DNA of 64,000 nt from Diphasiastrum complanatum. Taxonomy: Eukaryota > Streptophyta > Lycopodiopsida > Lycopodiales > Lycopodiaceae. Below, piece after piece: positions 30,200 through 42,810 of the stretch. The position numbers were made by a program, and so were the translations under genes. The notes beneath the pieces were generated by a model. That model saw only the letters and a program-made list of their open reading frames with translations, was not told the DNA's origin and did not search any database. The stretch spans positions 12,891,543-12,955,542 of the forward strand of contig CM055100.1 of NCBI GenBank assembly GCA_029204225.1, in the 5' to 3' direction. How positions within the stretch are numbered: position 1 is the stretch's first letter; the number at the start of each line of letters is the position of its first letter.

Positions 30200-32833
30200 G
30201 ACTTTATGAAAAGAGGCGTGTTGAACTAGATTTTGATGGAGTCTGAAGTCCTGGAATCCGAGCAGTGCTCATTTTAGATTTCTTAGAATAATAAGCTAAA
30301 TTCAGTTAATTTGAGAGTATTCTTCCTCTTCATAAAATTTTTTACGTGATCGCCTCTTGAAAGCTGAATATAAATTATTGTATAATTGAAAATTCTAATA
30401 TAGAAAAATATGAAACATTTGAATCAAATATGTGAAAGAAACATGCAACTCATGTCATAGATTTGACTATATCAAACAAACCTTTGGACGTTTCAAACCC
30501 TAAACAAACTGATCTACATTTGTACAGTTCTTGAACAAGGAGAAACTCTTCTTACTTAGAAATTAGGGTTAGGGTATTAAGATTTAGGGTTTAGGGTCTG
30601 TCTAAACAATTTTAGACATGGAAACTGTAGTTCACACATTATGTGTGTGGTTAGGGTATAAATCTTTGACATTGTTTCTGTCTAGTTCGCAGTATCCAGC
30701 CCAACATTAGCCTGAGTTTAGAGAGTGTTAGTACTAATTTTTAGTTTCTATTGTAGTTCCCCATGATGAGTGGAAAGTTATAGATGAGTCATTGCATTTC
30801 AGCCTTAGATTGTTCTTCTGAATGCATAACTCTTATATTCGACGCTTGTTCAAGGAATATATGGAATGCTGGGAGCATGGCTTGAAACAATGGGCCGCTT
30901 TCCAACATAAGATAATCAGAACATTTCTTTTCAAAGTAAAAAATCCCATGCAATCTTTACCTAAATGAAGGTTTGGATCGAACCAACTTGGACAAGGGTT
31001 CTCAACCTTGGCTAGATTTGGAGGATAAATCATGCAGGTCAAATTTTGCTCTGCCACTGTTGGTGTAGCACAATGGCAGGGTTCCTTCGAACTGGGAGTT
31101 GGGGAGATAAAGTCCTACACCAAAATAGCTTCCTAAATGGAACATAGTATTCACAATAGACAAACCCACTTGTGCACCAAAAGCCACAAACTCCACAAAG
31201 CTCCAATCTAATTACCCAAACACTAAGTAAATCAAAACACGAAGCATGCAAATTAAGTAGACCAAAGTACATAATAGAAGAGCAAAGATAGCTCTCACCC
31301 TTCACTAGTTGTTTACGCCAATACGACAATCAACAACCAGCACCCTCGTTAAAGTAGTCGTATTTAAACATGAATCCCTAACTAACCATAATCGACGAAC
31401 TACAAAACAACGCACCCTACAACTTTTGAAAATGGCCTGACCTCATATTACAATGAAACAAATATTTTCATGATTTAAGAATACACAGAGGCCTACATAA
31501 ATCATTCTGTCCTAACACATATCTCGAGACAAAATAAAGCCACTTCCACTGAGCTTATTATCTGCCTCTGCTCAACTATTTCTTGCGGTGTACTATCTTA
31601 TTGTCTTGATTGTTGTCATCTGCATTTGGATTTGGTATTGGAAAGAGGAAATATTCGAAGTATGAACTATTGCCAAAGTACAGATAGAATGTGCCAACCC
31701 TTGCTCATTCCAATATCTTTTAATGATTAATTAAGTATGGTTTTGGAATTTTGAAAATTATGATTGATGAATCATAGGATTCTAAATATTTATGATTGAT
31801 GGATCACAAATAAATAATTAGTTGTTATCACAAGATTATAAGAAAATGTGATCATTCTTATAAATGGCGAATAATTTGTGATCTATTGAAGGAGTCAAGA
31901 ATTTAGCTCAGCTGGTTTGAAATCTAAATTTATTTACTCCTGGACCAGTCTTTAATTGAGAACGTACGTGTCTCACAGGCATTTTCATAGGGTAATTTAT
32001 TTTACTTATGAGAAATATGCTTACCTTAGTCAGTGAAACTCTAGTACAGGTTGTAGTCTACAGATGCTTGTGTACAATAATTAGCCTAGATCTCTAGTTA
32101 ATTGGGAGACAAAAAAGTCTATCGAGATTGAATGGCTGGTATTTTCTAGCATGAGATGCTAGGAATAGATCACTTAACTCAAGAGAGTATCTGGAGTATT
32201 CAAAATTGAGTTAAAATCGTTTTTATCTTCATGGATCTCCAAGAGATTTTGGTAGAGTGAACTGTTATATCTTAGTTTTTGAATTCTAAGAGTATTTGTA
32301 CCATGAAGCATTTATGACAAGTCTTTCAAAAATTATGGATGGTCTTCGACTATAATTGTTTGCTTCTTTAAATTTTGACCATGGATCTCTAATGTAAAGT
32401 GATAATTTACTTAGCGGTTTATGTAGATTAAGTTTACATGAAAGTGATGTTACTTGTTGGAGAAGAGTTAAACCCAATTGAGAAATTGACCACTTAACGT
32501 ACTTTTGAATATAATATAGTACTTCAGAGCAGAGATATACATTTGAAAAATTGTTATTTGATATTTGAAGTCAAACTAAGGGTAATGATAATGATTTCTC
32601 TGGATAAATGTGAAAGTTAAAGGATTTGCTCTTTAGCTTATGAACTTAATCTTCGGGATATGTCGACTACTCATCTAGTGTTTTATGTACGCCGGTTAAA
32701 ACTTAACCTAATGGTATATTATATTTCCATAATTGTATATGTGCTCCACATAATAGTCACACACAAAATAATCCTATCTATGAACATCATGATGTGCAAT
32801 TTCCCACTCATCTTGGTAGCAGACTTATCACCT
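30200..32833 (-). other. Inner spacer, inverted paralogue of 11,022-13,653
   Basis: Colinear with the forward copy; no supported gene. Includes the telomere-like motif at 30,561-30,597. Confidence 0.55.
30561..30597 (-). repeat. Degenerate telomere-like motif
   Basis: TTAGGGTTAGGG, an ATTAAGA interruption, then TTTAGGGTTTAGGG. Counterpart of 13,256-13,291. Confidence 0.75.
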
Positions 32834-32915
32834 TTTGTCATCCACTTACTATTGTCCACAACTACATCATGATGTTTTTAAAGATTTTACCAAGTATATA
32901 TTCATGGAATAGGTT

Positions 32916-33085
32916 ATGAATCAACGTCAAGCTCGTTGGTGTAAATATTTGGAATTCTTTTCCCACGTTGACATTGACTATCTTTCTGGTGTTGAGAATG
33001 TTGTGGCAGATATTCTTAGTCATTTGCAACAAATCATGGATATTATCTCGACTCAAACTAATTTTACTTCCTCTTTTGAACAAAT
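32916..33085 (+). pseudogene. Ty3/gypsy RNase H fragment
   Basis: NQRQARWCKYLEFF..GVENVVADILSH on the plus strand. Confidence 0.7.
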
Positions 33086-33097
33086 ATATATTCGTGA

Positions 33098-33543
33098 TAG
33101 CACATCTCCTTTGTGCAAGATGTAAGAGCTTTATACTTCGTCGTACTAGAGGACAATGAGATAGTAGCTTGTTTCATTGACATCCAAGAGATAGCATGTG
33201 CACTTATAGATTTTCTATCCATTTGATCTCCAACAAAGTCCGAATCTAAAAATCCAAACAAGTTAGATGATGATCCTCCATAAACAATGCCAAAATCTCT
33301 TGTTCCCAAGATGTATCTCAATACCCTCTTTCCTAGATTTAAATGCTCCACACTAGGATTTTGCATAAATTGGCTTAATCTACCAACACAAGAGCTAAGA
33401 TCGGGTCTTGTGATGGTTAGATATATGAGTGAACCACATAGCTTCCTATAGAGAGTAATGTCCTCAAAGGATCTTTCATTACCTCTTATAGTTAGCTTTA
33501 CACTTGACTCCATTGGTGTATCACAAGATTTAGCATCTACCAT
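33098..33543 (-). pseudogene. Ty1/copia RNase H fragment
   Basis: Minus-strand paralogue of 10,312-10,757, with the same loss of the GDGA segment and of SSSEAEY. Confidence 0.85.
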
Positions 33544-33578
33544 ATGAAATATTTTAGAATAGCATTAGCACACTTCTC

Positions 33579-34456
<878 letters not shown>

Positions 34457-34828
34457 CAAAGCATAAGTAAACTGGTATGAAGGCCACTTACCAAAGTATT
34501 TCGGAGTTTGCTCTCTGACCATTGCAGAATAAGCTTTCACACTACTATTCTTGATGTGCAAAGCACAAGATAGAAGAAGATGAAGAGAAAAGAGGAGAGA
34601 GGGCATGGAGAAAGCCTGCAGGCCCATTCTTTCCTTATGTAGATGCATTTGAAACAAGAGTGCTCAAGAAGCAAACGGATCGTGTCCGTAGGATGTACCT
34701 CCACTAATCTTGACCGTTGAATTGGCTTTGGTGGTTTTCAAATTTCCTTTCAATAGGTACAAAGGGTGATATATTTTTTTAAAGCACTAAGGGCTAAGTA
34801 TATAATAGAGAAGTTGTGTACCATTCAT

Positions 34829-34844
34829 GAGAGAGAGAGAGAGA
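34829..34844 (+). repeat. (GA)n microsatellite, shortest allele
   Basis: Only about 8 units, while its paralogues in the same context have about 33-62. Confidence 0.9.
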
Positions 34845-34883
34845 CCAATGACCAATACCCACAGTTAGTGAATCCCTCAAAAG

Positions 34884-35285
34884 CTAACTGCCCACCAAGA
34901 GATTGTCAATATTTTTAGGCAATTCAAATAACAGTCCAAGAAAATCATCATGACGTAAAAGCTTGTTAATAATCATACATAGTTTATCCCGGTAGAACAC
35001 GTTATCTTGAAATGTATCTACCAGCGTTCGTACTTCCTTAAGAAAAATTTCTTGTTTGTTACAACAGTACATGGCAGCTATTGTTTGTGATATAATGACC
35101 TTATATGAATTAAAGATAGGTCTGTTTGAAGCCAGGAGTATATATTTCTCTCTGACCATTGCAGCATAAGCTTTCACACTACTATTCTTGATGTGCAAAG
35201 CAGAAGATAGAAGAAGATGAAGAGAAAAGATGAGAGAGGTCATGGAGAAAGCCTGCAGGCCTATTCTTTCCTTATGTAGATGCAT
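34884..35285 (-). CDS. 133-codon chimeric ORF, copy 4
   Basis: ATG at 35,283-35,285. Same chimeric structure. Private changes include MTSL for MPSL and REKY at the junction. Open. Confidence 0.4.
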   Translation of the reverse strand: MHLHKERIGLQAFSMTSLIFSLHLLLSSALHIKNSSVKAYAAMVREKYILLASNRPIFNSYKVIISQTIAAMYCCNKQEIFLKEVRTLVDTFQDNVFYRDKLCMIINKLLRHDDFLGLLFELPKNIDNLLVGS

Positions 35286-35465
35286 TTGAAACAAGAGTGC
35301 TCAAGAAGCAAAGGGATCGTGTCCGTAGGATGTACCTCCACTAATCCTGACCGTTGAATTGGCTTTGGTGGTTTTCAAATTTCCTTTCAATAGGTACAAA
35401 GGGTGATATATTTTTTTAAAGCACTAAGGGCTAAGTATATAATAGAGAAGTTGTGTACCATTCAT

Positions 35466-35471
35466 GAGAGG

Positions 35472-35569
<98 letters not shown>

Positions 35570-35588
35570 GAGAGAGAGATAGAGAGAG
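35466..35588 (+). repeat. (GA)n microsatellite with TA interruptions
   Basis: About 60 units, GGGG near the start and two GATA interruptions near the end. Confidence 0.95.
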
Positions 35589-35628
35589 ACCAATGACCAA
35601 TACCCACAGTTAGTGAATCTCTCAAAAG

Positions 35629-35904
35629 CTAACTGCCCACCAAGAGATTGTCAATATTTTTAGGCAATTCAAATAACAGTCCAAGAAAATCGTCATGACG
35701 TAAAAGCTTGTTAATAATCATACATAGTTTATCCCGGTAGAACACGTTATCTTGAAAGGTATCTGCCAGCGTTCGTACTTCCTTAAGAAAAATTTCTTGT
35801 TTGTTACAACAGTACATGGCAGCTATTGTTTGTGATATAATGACCTTATATGAATTAAATATAGGTCTGTTTGAAGCCAGGAGTATATATATTGCATAAA
35901 TCAA
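35629..35904 (-). pseudogene. 3' coding fragment YILLASN...LLVGS, copy 3
   Basis: Paralogue of 3,593-3,868 on the minus strand; no ATG at its start. Confidence 0.4.
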
Positions 35905-36479
35905 AAAGGAAGGTCTCTTCTTTTATCATATTTGAAAAGCAATGCATGGCCTTAAGCGAGGTCGAAAGAGATTGTAATATTCAAAAAGTTTGCTGAATTT
36001 TTCGTGTAATCACTTCCATCAATGTCAAGGTACTCCAAAGGGTATATCCAGAAAGGATTATCCGCCATTGAAACGTTTAAGAGTAGAACAAGAACAGCCT
36101 TAAAGATTTTCAATTTGAAAATTGCAGAAGACTTCATAAGGAAAATACCAATCCATTTTGACATTCGGCATGTATGACCAACCAAAAACTATATCATCAA
36201 AGGTCTTGTGTATAAAGCCAAATAGCTATAGTAAAATGCGAGAATAAAACTTCTTCACATGAATGGTCTCAAAGATTCTATTGCGATAAAGTAAATGCAA
36301 AAAGAGCTTTCCCTTAGATTCATGCGTGATGAGCTATAAGCGATCCAAAGTATTTCTGATAACCTCCCTTCTTTCCAAAATGATCTCGTCCTGCAACCAT
36401 GTCAATCCCGATAAAAGTTCAGCTTCTTAACTGGCAAGTCGCTCTTTGTACCGCTTTCGTGTCCTTATTTCCCCCTGTA

Positions 36480-37602
36480 TCTAGTAAATTTTCTTCTTTT
36501 TCCTTGGCCAAACATGACATAGTTGGGATTATTAAGGTTGAAAGTGCCTGAACGTTTACTAGTGGAAAAATTTACCCTATACAGTGGAGAAGCTAGGTCT
36601 TTTGAGCAGACATTCAATTTCTAGATGAGCAAGGAGCTTAGGAGAGGGATTTGTGGCAAGTTCAATAGATGCATCAATCGTGTACTAGCATAGGTATAAA
36701 CAGGTAATCCGAGCTTTGACAATTTCCCTAGTAGGTTTGTGTAGCCAAAGGAAAAAAGCATTGAGTTGATTTTGCGGTGGGCACCCGGGAAGAAAATGCC
36801 AAGATTATTCATCATATACCGAATGGCATGGTCAAACCAAATAATAGGGGACTGATTTTTACACCAGTGTCGAGATGTGCACGTATACGTGCCCAGGTTT
36901 GCTCAAAAGGGCACCGGGAGGGCTCAAATTTGCTCGTACAGATAGCAATTTCAAAAGCAATAGGGGTCTCAAGAGTAGAATTTTTGTTCAAAGCAGCCTG
37001 TTTACAAGTCTGGACTTCTTTTTCAGTAAGATGGGTAAGGATGCACCAATGCTCAATGGAAATAGGAGCAAGAAAATTGACAGAAGGCAGACTCCAGAGT
37101 TTGTACGAAGTGCTAGCAGATTTGAGCTCAATAGTGAGAGCAGGTACGAAAGAGACTTGGCAATTTTTGGACTGACAAAATTCAAAGGAGGATTGATCAC
37201 CAATGTCGCAAATATCTTGAGAAAATAATTGTTGTGTGGTACCATCTTCGTCCAGTTCATCTAAGAAGAAAAGAGGAAGTGGAGAAGAGGGTGGCTCAGG
37301 AATGGTGGGAGAGGGTTCAACAGATAGCAGGTCATTTTCTTTTTCAAGACAAGCAAAGACTTATCTAATATGATAGTTATAAAATTTTTCTTCGTTCGCA
37401 TATTTTGCTGCAATACCAACCAAATTTGAAGCCAACCTTTCAATGGTACTCATAGGATCAATCTTGGTCTTGCCAAATTCCGGGTACATCTTAATCCAAT
37501 GTAAAGTATCCAAGAGATCGGTAAAGCAAAGCACTTTATCTTCGGGTCCCGTAGCATTACAAGTATTACGATCATTTCCTTTAATAAAACTATGCAACAT
37601 GA
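36480..37602 (-). pseudogene. Broken unidentified coding region (module B), copy 3, interrupted by copia
   Basis: Minus-strand version of 1,800-3,032; its first ~100 bp lie beyond the copia element at 43,464-43,560. Private deletions: ~90 bp between TTTTTACAC and CAGTGTCG near 36,863, and ~27 bp near 36,622. The in-frame stop after YHIR is shared with copies 1 and 2. Confidence 0.5.
37598..37602. repeat. Target-site duplication, left
   Basis: CATGA, repeated at 43,464-43,468 on the other side of the copia element. Confidence 0.9.
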
Positions 37603-38255
37603 TGTGAAAAACTCAGATCCAAAAGATGCTAAAGTTTCATAAAGATCTTGGCCATGGAAGTTATGCACATCTAGATTGAAAAAATGATAGAAATTGTGAT
37701 GTTAAGCATACTAAACATCAACTAAACATCAAAATCTGATCATAAGCTTCCACAAACAGAAACTTGCTGTCCCTGTCCGTACTTCAGAGCCTACAACCTG
37801 CATTTCACACGTGTGAAGCCATAGCAACAAAGAAATCACAATTCTAGTGGCTAGAATGCAAGATATGAACAAAAAAGTGAGAGAGAAGAAGATGGATCTT
37901 CAAAGAGCATAACATTCATTCAATAGAATGAAAATGAGATGTGTACATACTCGTGGAGATGGCTATTTATAGCAGCCATAGTGCCTCTTGGCCACTTGTC
38001 TTATGATAGGCTAAAATTGGGGTCCAATAGGATTCACCCATCTACCTAGAAATTTGGTCAAATAGGAATGCACCAAATTATGAGCCAATAGAAGAGCTCC
38101 ACACTCGACCTCCTCTAATTAATGTGACCTCAAAAGTAGTGTACACATACTTTGGGCCTCTACATACATGTATGAACCTATCTCTAACTTTTATTTGGCC
38201 ATAGGCCTACAAAATCTCAAGTTAGGAAAATACTACTAGTTGACAATTTTTCACA
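37603..38255 (-). repeat. 3' LTR of the copia element
   Basis: 653 bp, identical to 42,811-43,463. Minus-strand TATA-like CTATAAATAG at 37,963-37,972. The stop codon of the polyprotein (38,251-38,253) lies within its first bases. Confidence 0.97.
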
Positions 38256-41200
38256 CTCCCTCTTCAACTAGTTTTAGCATAGATTTAGAAAGTACACCAA
38301 GACTTGTTCTATGCTTGAAAAATAAGTCCTTTCCCAATGCTTTGGTAAAGATATCAGCCACACATTCCTTTGATGGGACATGTTCAAGCTTGATCTCTTT
38401 TGCCAACACTTGTTCTCTCACAAAATGGTAAGCCACCTCGATATGTTTGCTCCTTGCATGGAAAACCGGATTGCTTGCTAGACTTTGGGCTGAAAGGTTG
38501 TCACAAAAGATGATTGGACTCTCTGAAAAATCCAGCAAATGAAGCTCCATAATCATCCTCTTGATCCACACCATCTCCTTTGTGCATGATGTCAAAGCTT
38601 TGTACTCGGCCTCACTAGAAGAAAGTGATATAGTTGCTTGTTTCTTCGACATCCATGAGATAGCTCCATCACCTATGAAAATAGCATGTGCATTTATGGA
38701 TTTTCTATCCATAAGGTCTCCTGCAAAATCTGAATCTGAAAAACCAAATAAGTTAGGTGATGAGCCTCTATAAACAATGCCAAAATCTTTTGTTCCCGAG
38801 ATGTATCTCAAGATCCTCTTTCCTAGTTTCCAATGTTCTATGCTAGGATCTTGCATGAATTGGCTTAATCTACCAACACAATAAGATAAATCAGGTCTTG
38901 TGATGGTTAGATATATAAGAGAACCTATTAGCTTCCTATAGAGAGTAATGTCCTCGAAGGATCTTTCATTACCTCTTATAGTTAGCTTTACATGTGATTC
39001 CATAGGTGTATCAATAGGATTTGCATCTACCATATGAAATCTATTGAGAATAGAAATAGCATACTTCTCTTGTGAAATAAAAGTGATTTGAGAAGTTCTA
39101 ATTACTTCTATTCCTAAGATATAGCTCAAAAGACCAAGATCATGCACTTCAAATTCCTTTTTTAGTGCTTTCTTGATATCTTCTATATCTTCCTTGTTCC
39201 CTCCACTTAAAATAATGTCATCCACATAAATTAGAAGGATTGTAACATCATTAGCACTAATTCTAAAGTAAAGTGAATGATCATACTCACTCATAGTGAA
39301 GTTTTGAGAAAGTAGAAAAGAGTTAAGCCTAGCATACCAACTCCTTGGTGCTTGCTTAAGACCATACAAACTTTTTTGTAGAAAACACACATGATTAGGC
39401 TTGCTATGAGAAACATAGCTCTCGGGTTGCTCCATGTAGACTTCCTCTTCAAGATCACCATTCAAGAAAGCATTAGAAATGTCTAATTGCCAAAGATCCC
39501 ATCCATAAAGAGTTGCAAGGGAAATGATTACTCTTATGCTCACCATCTTTGCCACGGGTGCAAAGGTTTCCTCATAGTCAATGCCATGCTCTTGAGCATA
39601 ACCTTTAGCCACCAACCTTGCCTTCAACTTGTTGATAGATCCATCTTGATTTGTCTTTACCTTGAAGATCCATTTGCATCCAATTGCACTTTTGCCCTTT
39701 GGAAGCTCCACTAATCTCCATGTGTTGTTCTTCATAAGTGCTTCAAACTCAAGATCCATTGCTTGGATCCATTCCTCTTTTTGCCTTGCTTCATCTACAC
39801 ATGAAGGTACATCAAAAGAAGTTAGGAAAGCATAGTTGGATCCATCCACCACTTGCTTACCTTTGTCATCATAAGTGAGCCTTGAGGGTTTCACTTTATG
39901 CCTTGGAGTTCTCCTTGGAATTTGACTTGAAGAGGCTTCTTCAACATCCACATCCAATGTGTCATCAACTCCATTGTCATCAAGCACATTAGTTGCAACA
40001 ACACCATCATCACTTGAAACAACTTTTGGAATGTTACTTTCATCAAAAATGACATCCCTACTTGTGAACACTTTCTTGATTGAAGGAACATAAATCCTAT
40101 ATGCTTTGCTTACTTCACTATAACCAACAAAAATGCCCTTTCTTGAAGATGGATCCTCCTTAGTTCTATCATCAAGAGTAATGTTGAAGTAGCAAATGCA
40201 TCCAAAAGTTCTTAGAAACTTGACATTAGGCTTCATACCAAACAAAGCTTCAAAAGGGGTTTTTCCTTCCAATACAACACTTGGCCATCTATTGCATAGG
40301 AAATTTGCACACAACAAAGCATCACTCCAAAAAGGTTTAGGAAGATTAGCATTCAATCTCATTGCCTTTGCACTCTCACACAAGGTTCTATTCTTCCTCT
40401 CGGCCACTCCATTTTGTTGTGGTGTTCTTGGACATGTGTACTCCCTCTTGATCCCATGCTCATCGCAAAAGGCTTTGAATTTGTTAGAAATGTATTCACC
40501 ACCATTGTCGCTCCTCAAGCATTTGATTTTGGTTGTAAATTGAGTCTCAATAGCAACTTTGAACTTGACAAACACATCAAACACCTCATCCTTGCTCTTT
40601 AGTAGATAAACCCAACAAAATCTACTAAAATCATCAATGAAAGTTACATACATCTTAGCACCTCCATTGCTAATTGTAGTAACACCATGAATATCCGAAT
40701 GCAAGAGAGAAAAAGGCATCTTAGATCTAGATATAGATCTAGTATATGGCAATCTATGTGATTTAGACAAAGCACATTCTTCACAAACATGATTCAAGCA
40801 AGTAAGAGACTTGGGAAGTCCCCTTACTACCTCCTTTTTGGCTATTACCTCCAAGGCCTTGTAGTTGAGATGTCCCATCCTTTTATGCCATACCTCTTGA
40901 ATTGACATTTGTTCATTTGCCATGCATCCAACTTGGTTAGCAACAACACATGCATCAAGCTTGAACAATTTCCCTTGCCTTTTCCCTTTTGCAATGATAC
41001 TACACCCCTTTTTGATCAAGCAAGCATCACCATCAAACTCAACTTTGAATCCTTTGTCAAGCATTTGGCTTACACTAAGTAAGTTCTTGGTAATGGATGG
41101 AATGAGCAAAACATCTTTCAATTCTATATTCCTATTTGTAGAAAGTGAAATAGGAATTGTGCCAATCCCCTTGATTGTACACTCACCATCATTTGCGGTA

Positions 41201-42201
41201 TAGATTACCTTCCTATCACCATCAAATGCCATTAAAGATGAAAAATACTCTTTATGATATGTCATATGAGAAGTGGCTCCACTATCAATCCACCAAGGAT
41301 CAATGTCTCCATGATTAGCCAACAAGCAAGATGACATAACAAAAGCATCATTTGAAAGAAGCTCATCCCCACCCTCATCAATAGTTAGATTGGTTTGCTT
41401 TTCCCCTTGATCCCTCTTTTTCTTGAAACAATCACTAGCAAAATGCCCTTTGACTCCACAATAGAAACATTTTAGCTTAGATCTATCCTTCTTTTTGCCA
41501 AAAGTAGAGTGCTCACCTTGGTCTTGCCCTTTAGACCAATTGCTTTTACCTTTGCCCTTGAACTTGCCTTTAGAGAACATTGCCTCCTCTTCTCCTCCTT
41601 GAGATGTAGAAGATGCTCCCACTCTTGCTTGCAACCTGAATTCTTCAGCCAACAAGACCTCTTGCAAGTCTCCAACACTTGGTAAACATTTTTGGATAGC
41701 ATAACTTTGAACAAGATTAGCATGATCATCCAACAAGCCATTGAGAATCACTTGAACAAGCTCCTCATTATTTATGCCATCATTAATGCATGCTAACTCA
41801 TCATTCAATGCTTTAACTCTCAAAACAAAAGCATGTCCACTCTCACTCTTCTTTTGCATACAAGAAAAGATTTGCCTTCTTAAAGTCAACACTCTAGAAG
41901 TAGACTTGGATTCATAAACCTTCTTCAAGGCTTCCCAAGCTTCACTAGATGATGTGCACTTACCAACCTCTTTGATAAGCTCATTTGTCACATTCATCTT
42001 GATCATGTGAAGGGCTTTCTTTGCCCTCTTGTCATACCTCAATTGTTCTTGAGGTGCCAAAGGTCTCTCCTCCACACCTACAACAATATCCATCAACTCA
42101 TTCATCTCAAGCAAAGACTCCATCCTTACTTTCCAAGTAGAATAGTTGAGGGAGGTAAGCCTATCATTGCTTTCCAACATGTAGCCTCCATTTGTAGCCA
42201 T
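38251..42201 (-). CDS. Ty1/copia Gag-Pol polyprotein, intact
   Basis: 1,316 residues from ATG 42,199-42,201. Gag occupies about residues 1-260, with a CCHC zinc knuckle at C245, C248, H253, C258. Aspartic protease motif DSGAT has its catalytic Asp at 306. Integrase has zinc ligands H439, H444, C473, C476 and a catalytic triad D503, D565, E601 with 35 residues between the last two. Reverse transcriptase spans ~825-1070, with D907 (QLDISNAFLNG) and YVDD at 992-995. RNase H includes SDSDFAGD (~1156), SSSEAEY (~1194-1200) and HARSKHIEVAYHF. There are no internal stops or frameshifts. Capsid, protease, integrase and RT-RNase H would be released by proteolysis for cytoplasmic reverse transcription and nuclear integration. 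The gag-pol frame is continuous, as usual for copia. Confidence 0.97.
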   Translation of the reverse strand: MATNGGYMLESNDRLTSLNYSTWKVRMESLLEMNELMDIVVGVEERPLAPQEQLRYDKRAKKALHMIKMNVTNELIKEVGKCTSSSEAWEALKKVYESKSTSRVLTLRRQIFSCMQKKSESGHAFVLRVKALNDELACINDGINNEELVQVILNGLLDDHANLVQSYAIQKCLPSVGDLQEVLLAEEFRLQARVGASSTSQGGEEEAMFSKGKFKGKGKSNWSKGQDQGEHSTFGKKKDRSKLKCFYCGVKGHFASDCFKKKRDQGEKQTNLTIDEGGDELLSNDAFVMSSCLLANHGDIDPWWIDSGATSHMTYHKEYFSSLMAFDGDRKVIYTANDGECTIKGIGTIPISLSTNRNIELKDVLLIPSITKNLLSVSQMLDKGFKVEFDGDACLIKKGCSIIAKGKRQGKLFKLDACVVANQVGCMANEQMSIQEVWHKRMGHLNYKALEVIAKKEVVRGLPKSLTCLNHVCEECALSKSHRLPYTRSISRSKMPFSLLHSDIHGVTTISNGGAKMYVTFIDDFSRFCWVYLLKSKDEVFDVFVKFKVAIETQFTTKIKCLRSDNGGEYISNKFKAFCDEHGIKREYTCPRTPQQNGVAERKNRTLCESAKAMRLNANLPKPFWSDALLCANFLCNRWPSVVLEGKTPFEALFGMKPNVKFLRTFGCICYFNITLDDRTKEDPSSRKGIFVGYSEVSKAYRIYVPSIKKVFTSRDVIFDESNIPKVVSSDDGVVATNVLDDNGVDDTLDVDVEEASSSQIPRRTPRHKVKPSRLTYDDKGKQVVDGSNYAFLTSFDVPSCVDEARQKEEWIQAMDLEFEALMKNNTWRLVELPKGKSAIGCKWIFKVKTNQDGSINKLKARLVAKGYAQEHGIDYEETFAPVAKMVSIRVIISLATLYGWDLWQLDISNAFLNGDLEEEVYMEQPESYVSHSKPNHVCFLQKSLYGLKQAPRSWYARLNSFLLSQNFTMSEYDHSLYFRISANDVTILLIYVDDIILSGGNKEDIEDIKKALKKEFEVHDLGLLSYILGIEVIRTSQITFISQEKYAISILNRFHMVDANPIDTPMESHVKLTIRGNERSFEDITLYRKLIGSLIYLTITRPDLSYCVGRLSQFMQDPSIEHWKLGKRILRYISGTKDFGIVYRGSSPNLFGFSDSDFAGDLMDRKSINAHAIFIGDGAISWMSKKQATISLSSSEAEYKALTSCTKEMVWIKRMIMELHLLDFSESPIIFCDNLSAQSLASNPVFHARSKHIEVAYHFVREQVLAKEIKLEHVPSKECVADIFTKALGKDLFFKHRTSLGVLSKSMLKLVEEGV
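38256..38265 (-). other. Polypurine tract
   Basis: GAAGAGGGAG on the minus strand, immediately upstream of the 3' LTR and overlapping the last codons of pol (EEGV). Confidence 0.85.
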
Positions 42202-42798
42202 GTTGCAATGATTGATCTCTGATCTTTGACCTGTTCCAATGCACTAAGCACTCTCTTGAATCAACAAATGAAACACAAGAAGAAATCACAAAGATTTGGA
42301 ACCTAAAACCTTACTTTTTCTCTCTTTTCCTCACTTTTTCCTCAATTTTAGCCACTAGTTTTATGATTTCTTGATCAAACCAAGACCAAACCTCAATATA
42401 CTTGCTTTTCCCTCACTCCTAAGATTGAAATACACTCTTGAATCATTCAGCAAACTGAAAATCAGAGGGTTACATCAATTTTGAAGTTTTTGACATGAAG
42501 AAGCAAGAAATTGAATCAAAAAACTATATGCTAGAATGGAAAACTAATAGGATCTTGTTGGATCTTGCATCTCCCTCTTTCCAAAACAAATTTTGTCTCC
42601 TTATTCTGATAAGTACAGAGGGAATTCGCCCTACTTCAATTGAAATGCATACAAATGATGTTTTGATCACAAAGATCCAATTTCTACACATAAATCAACA
42701 AGATTTTTAGCTAGAAACTTGATTGGAATGCTACAAAAGCAAACTCGCCCACAAATCTCTTCTAAATCTGGCAAAACCTGCACATTTGGCCGCCTAAT
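42202..42798 (-). other. Leader of the copia element
   Basis: About 600 nt between PBS and gag ATG. No long open frame in the sense direction. Confidence 0.7.
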
Positions 42799-42810
42799 GC
42801 TTTGATACCA
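42799..42810 (-). other. Primer-binding site
   Basis: TGGTATCAAAGC on the minus strand, directly next to the 5' LTR. It fits the 3' end of plant initiator-Met tRNA (canonical TGGTATCAGAGC) with one mismatch. Confidence 0.9.

Larger units (their letters stand above)
32834..33578 (-). repeat. Long inverted repeat arm, paralogue of 10,277-11,021
   Basis: Second partner of the arm at 28,692-29,437. Confidence 0.8.

Noticed and set aside
31905-31950. tRNA-like TAGCTCAGCTGG (perfect RNA polymerase III A-box consensus), also at 56,341 and inverted near 11,950
   Set aside because: No B box, no acceptor-stem pairing and no cloverleaf can be drawn from the flanks; probably chance.
38240-41203. Plus-strand ORFs of 60-115 codons inside the copia pol region
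   Set aside because: Antisense shadows of the intact 1,316-codon polyprotein.
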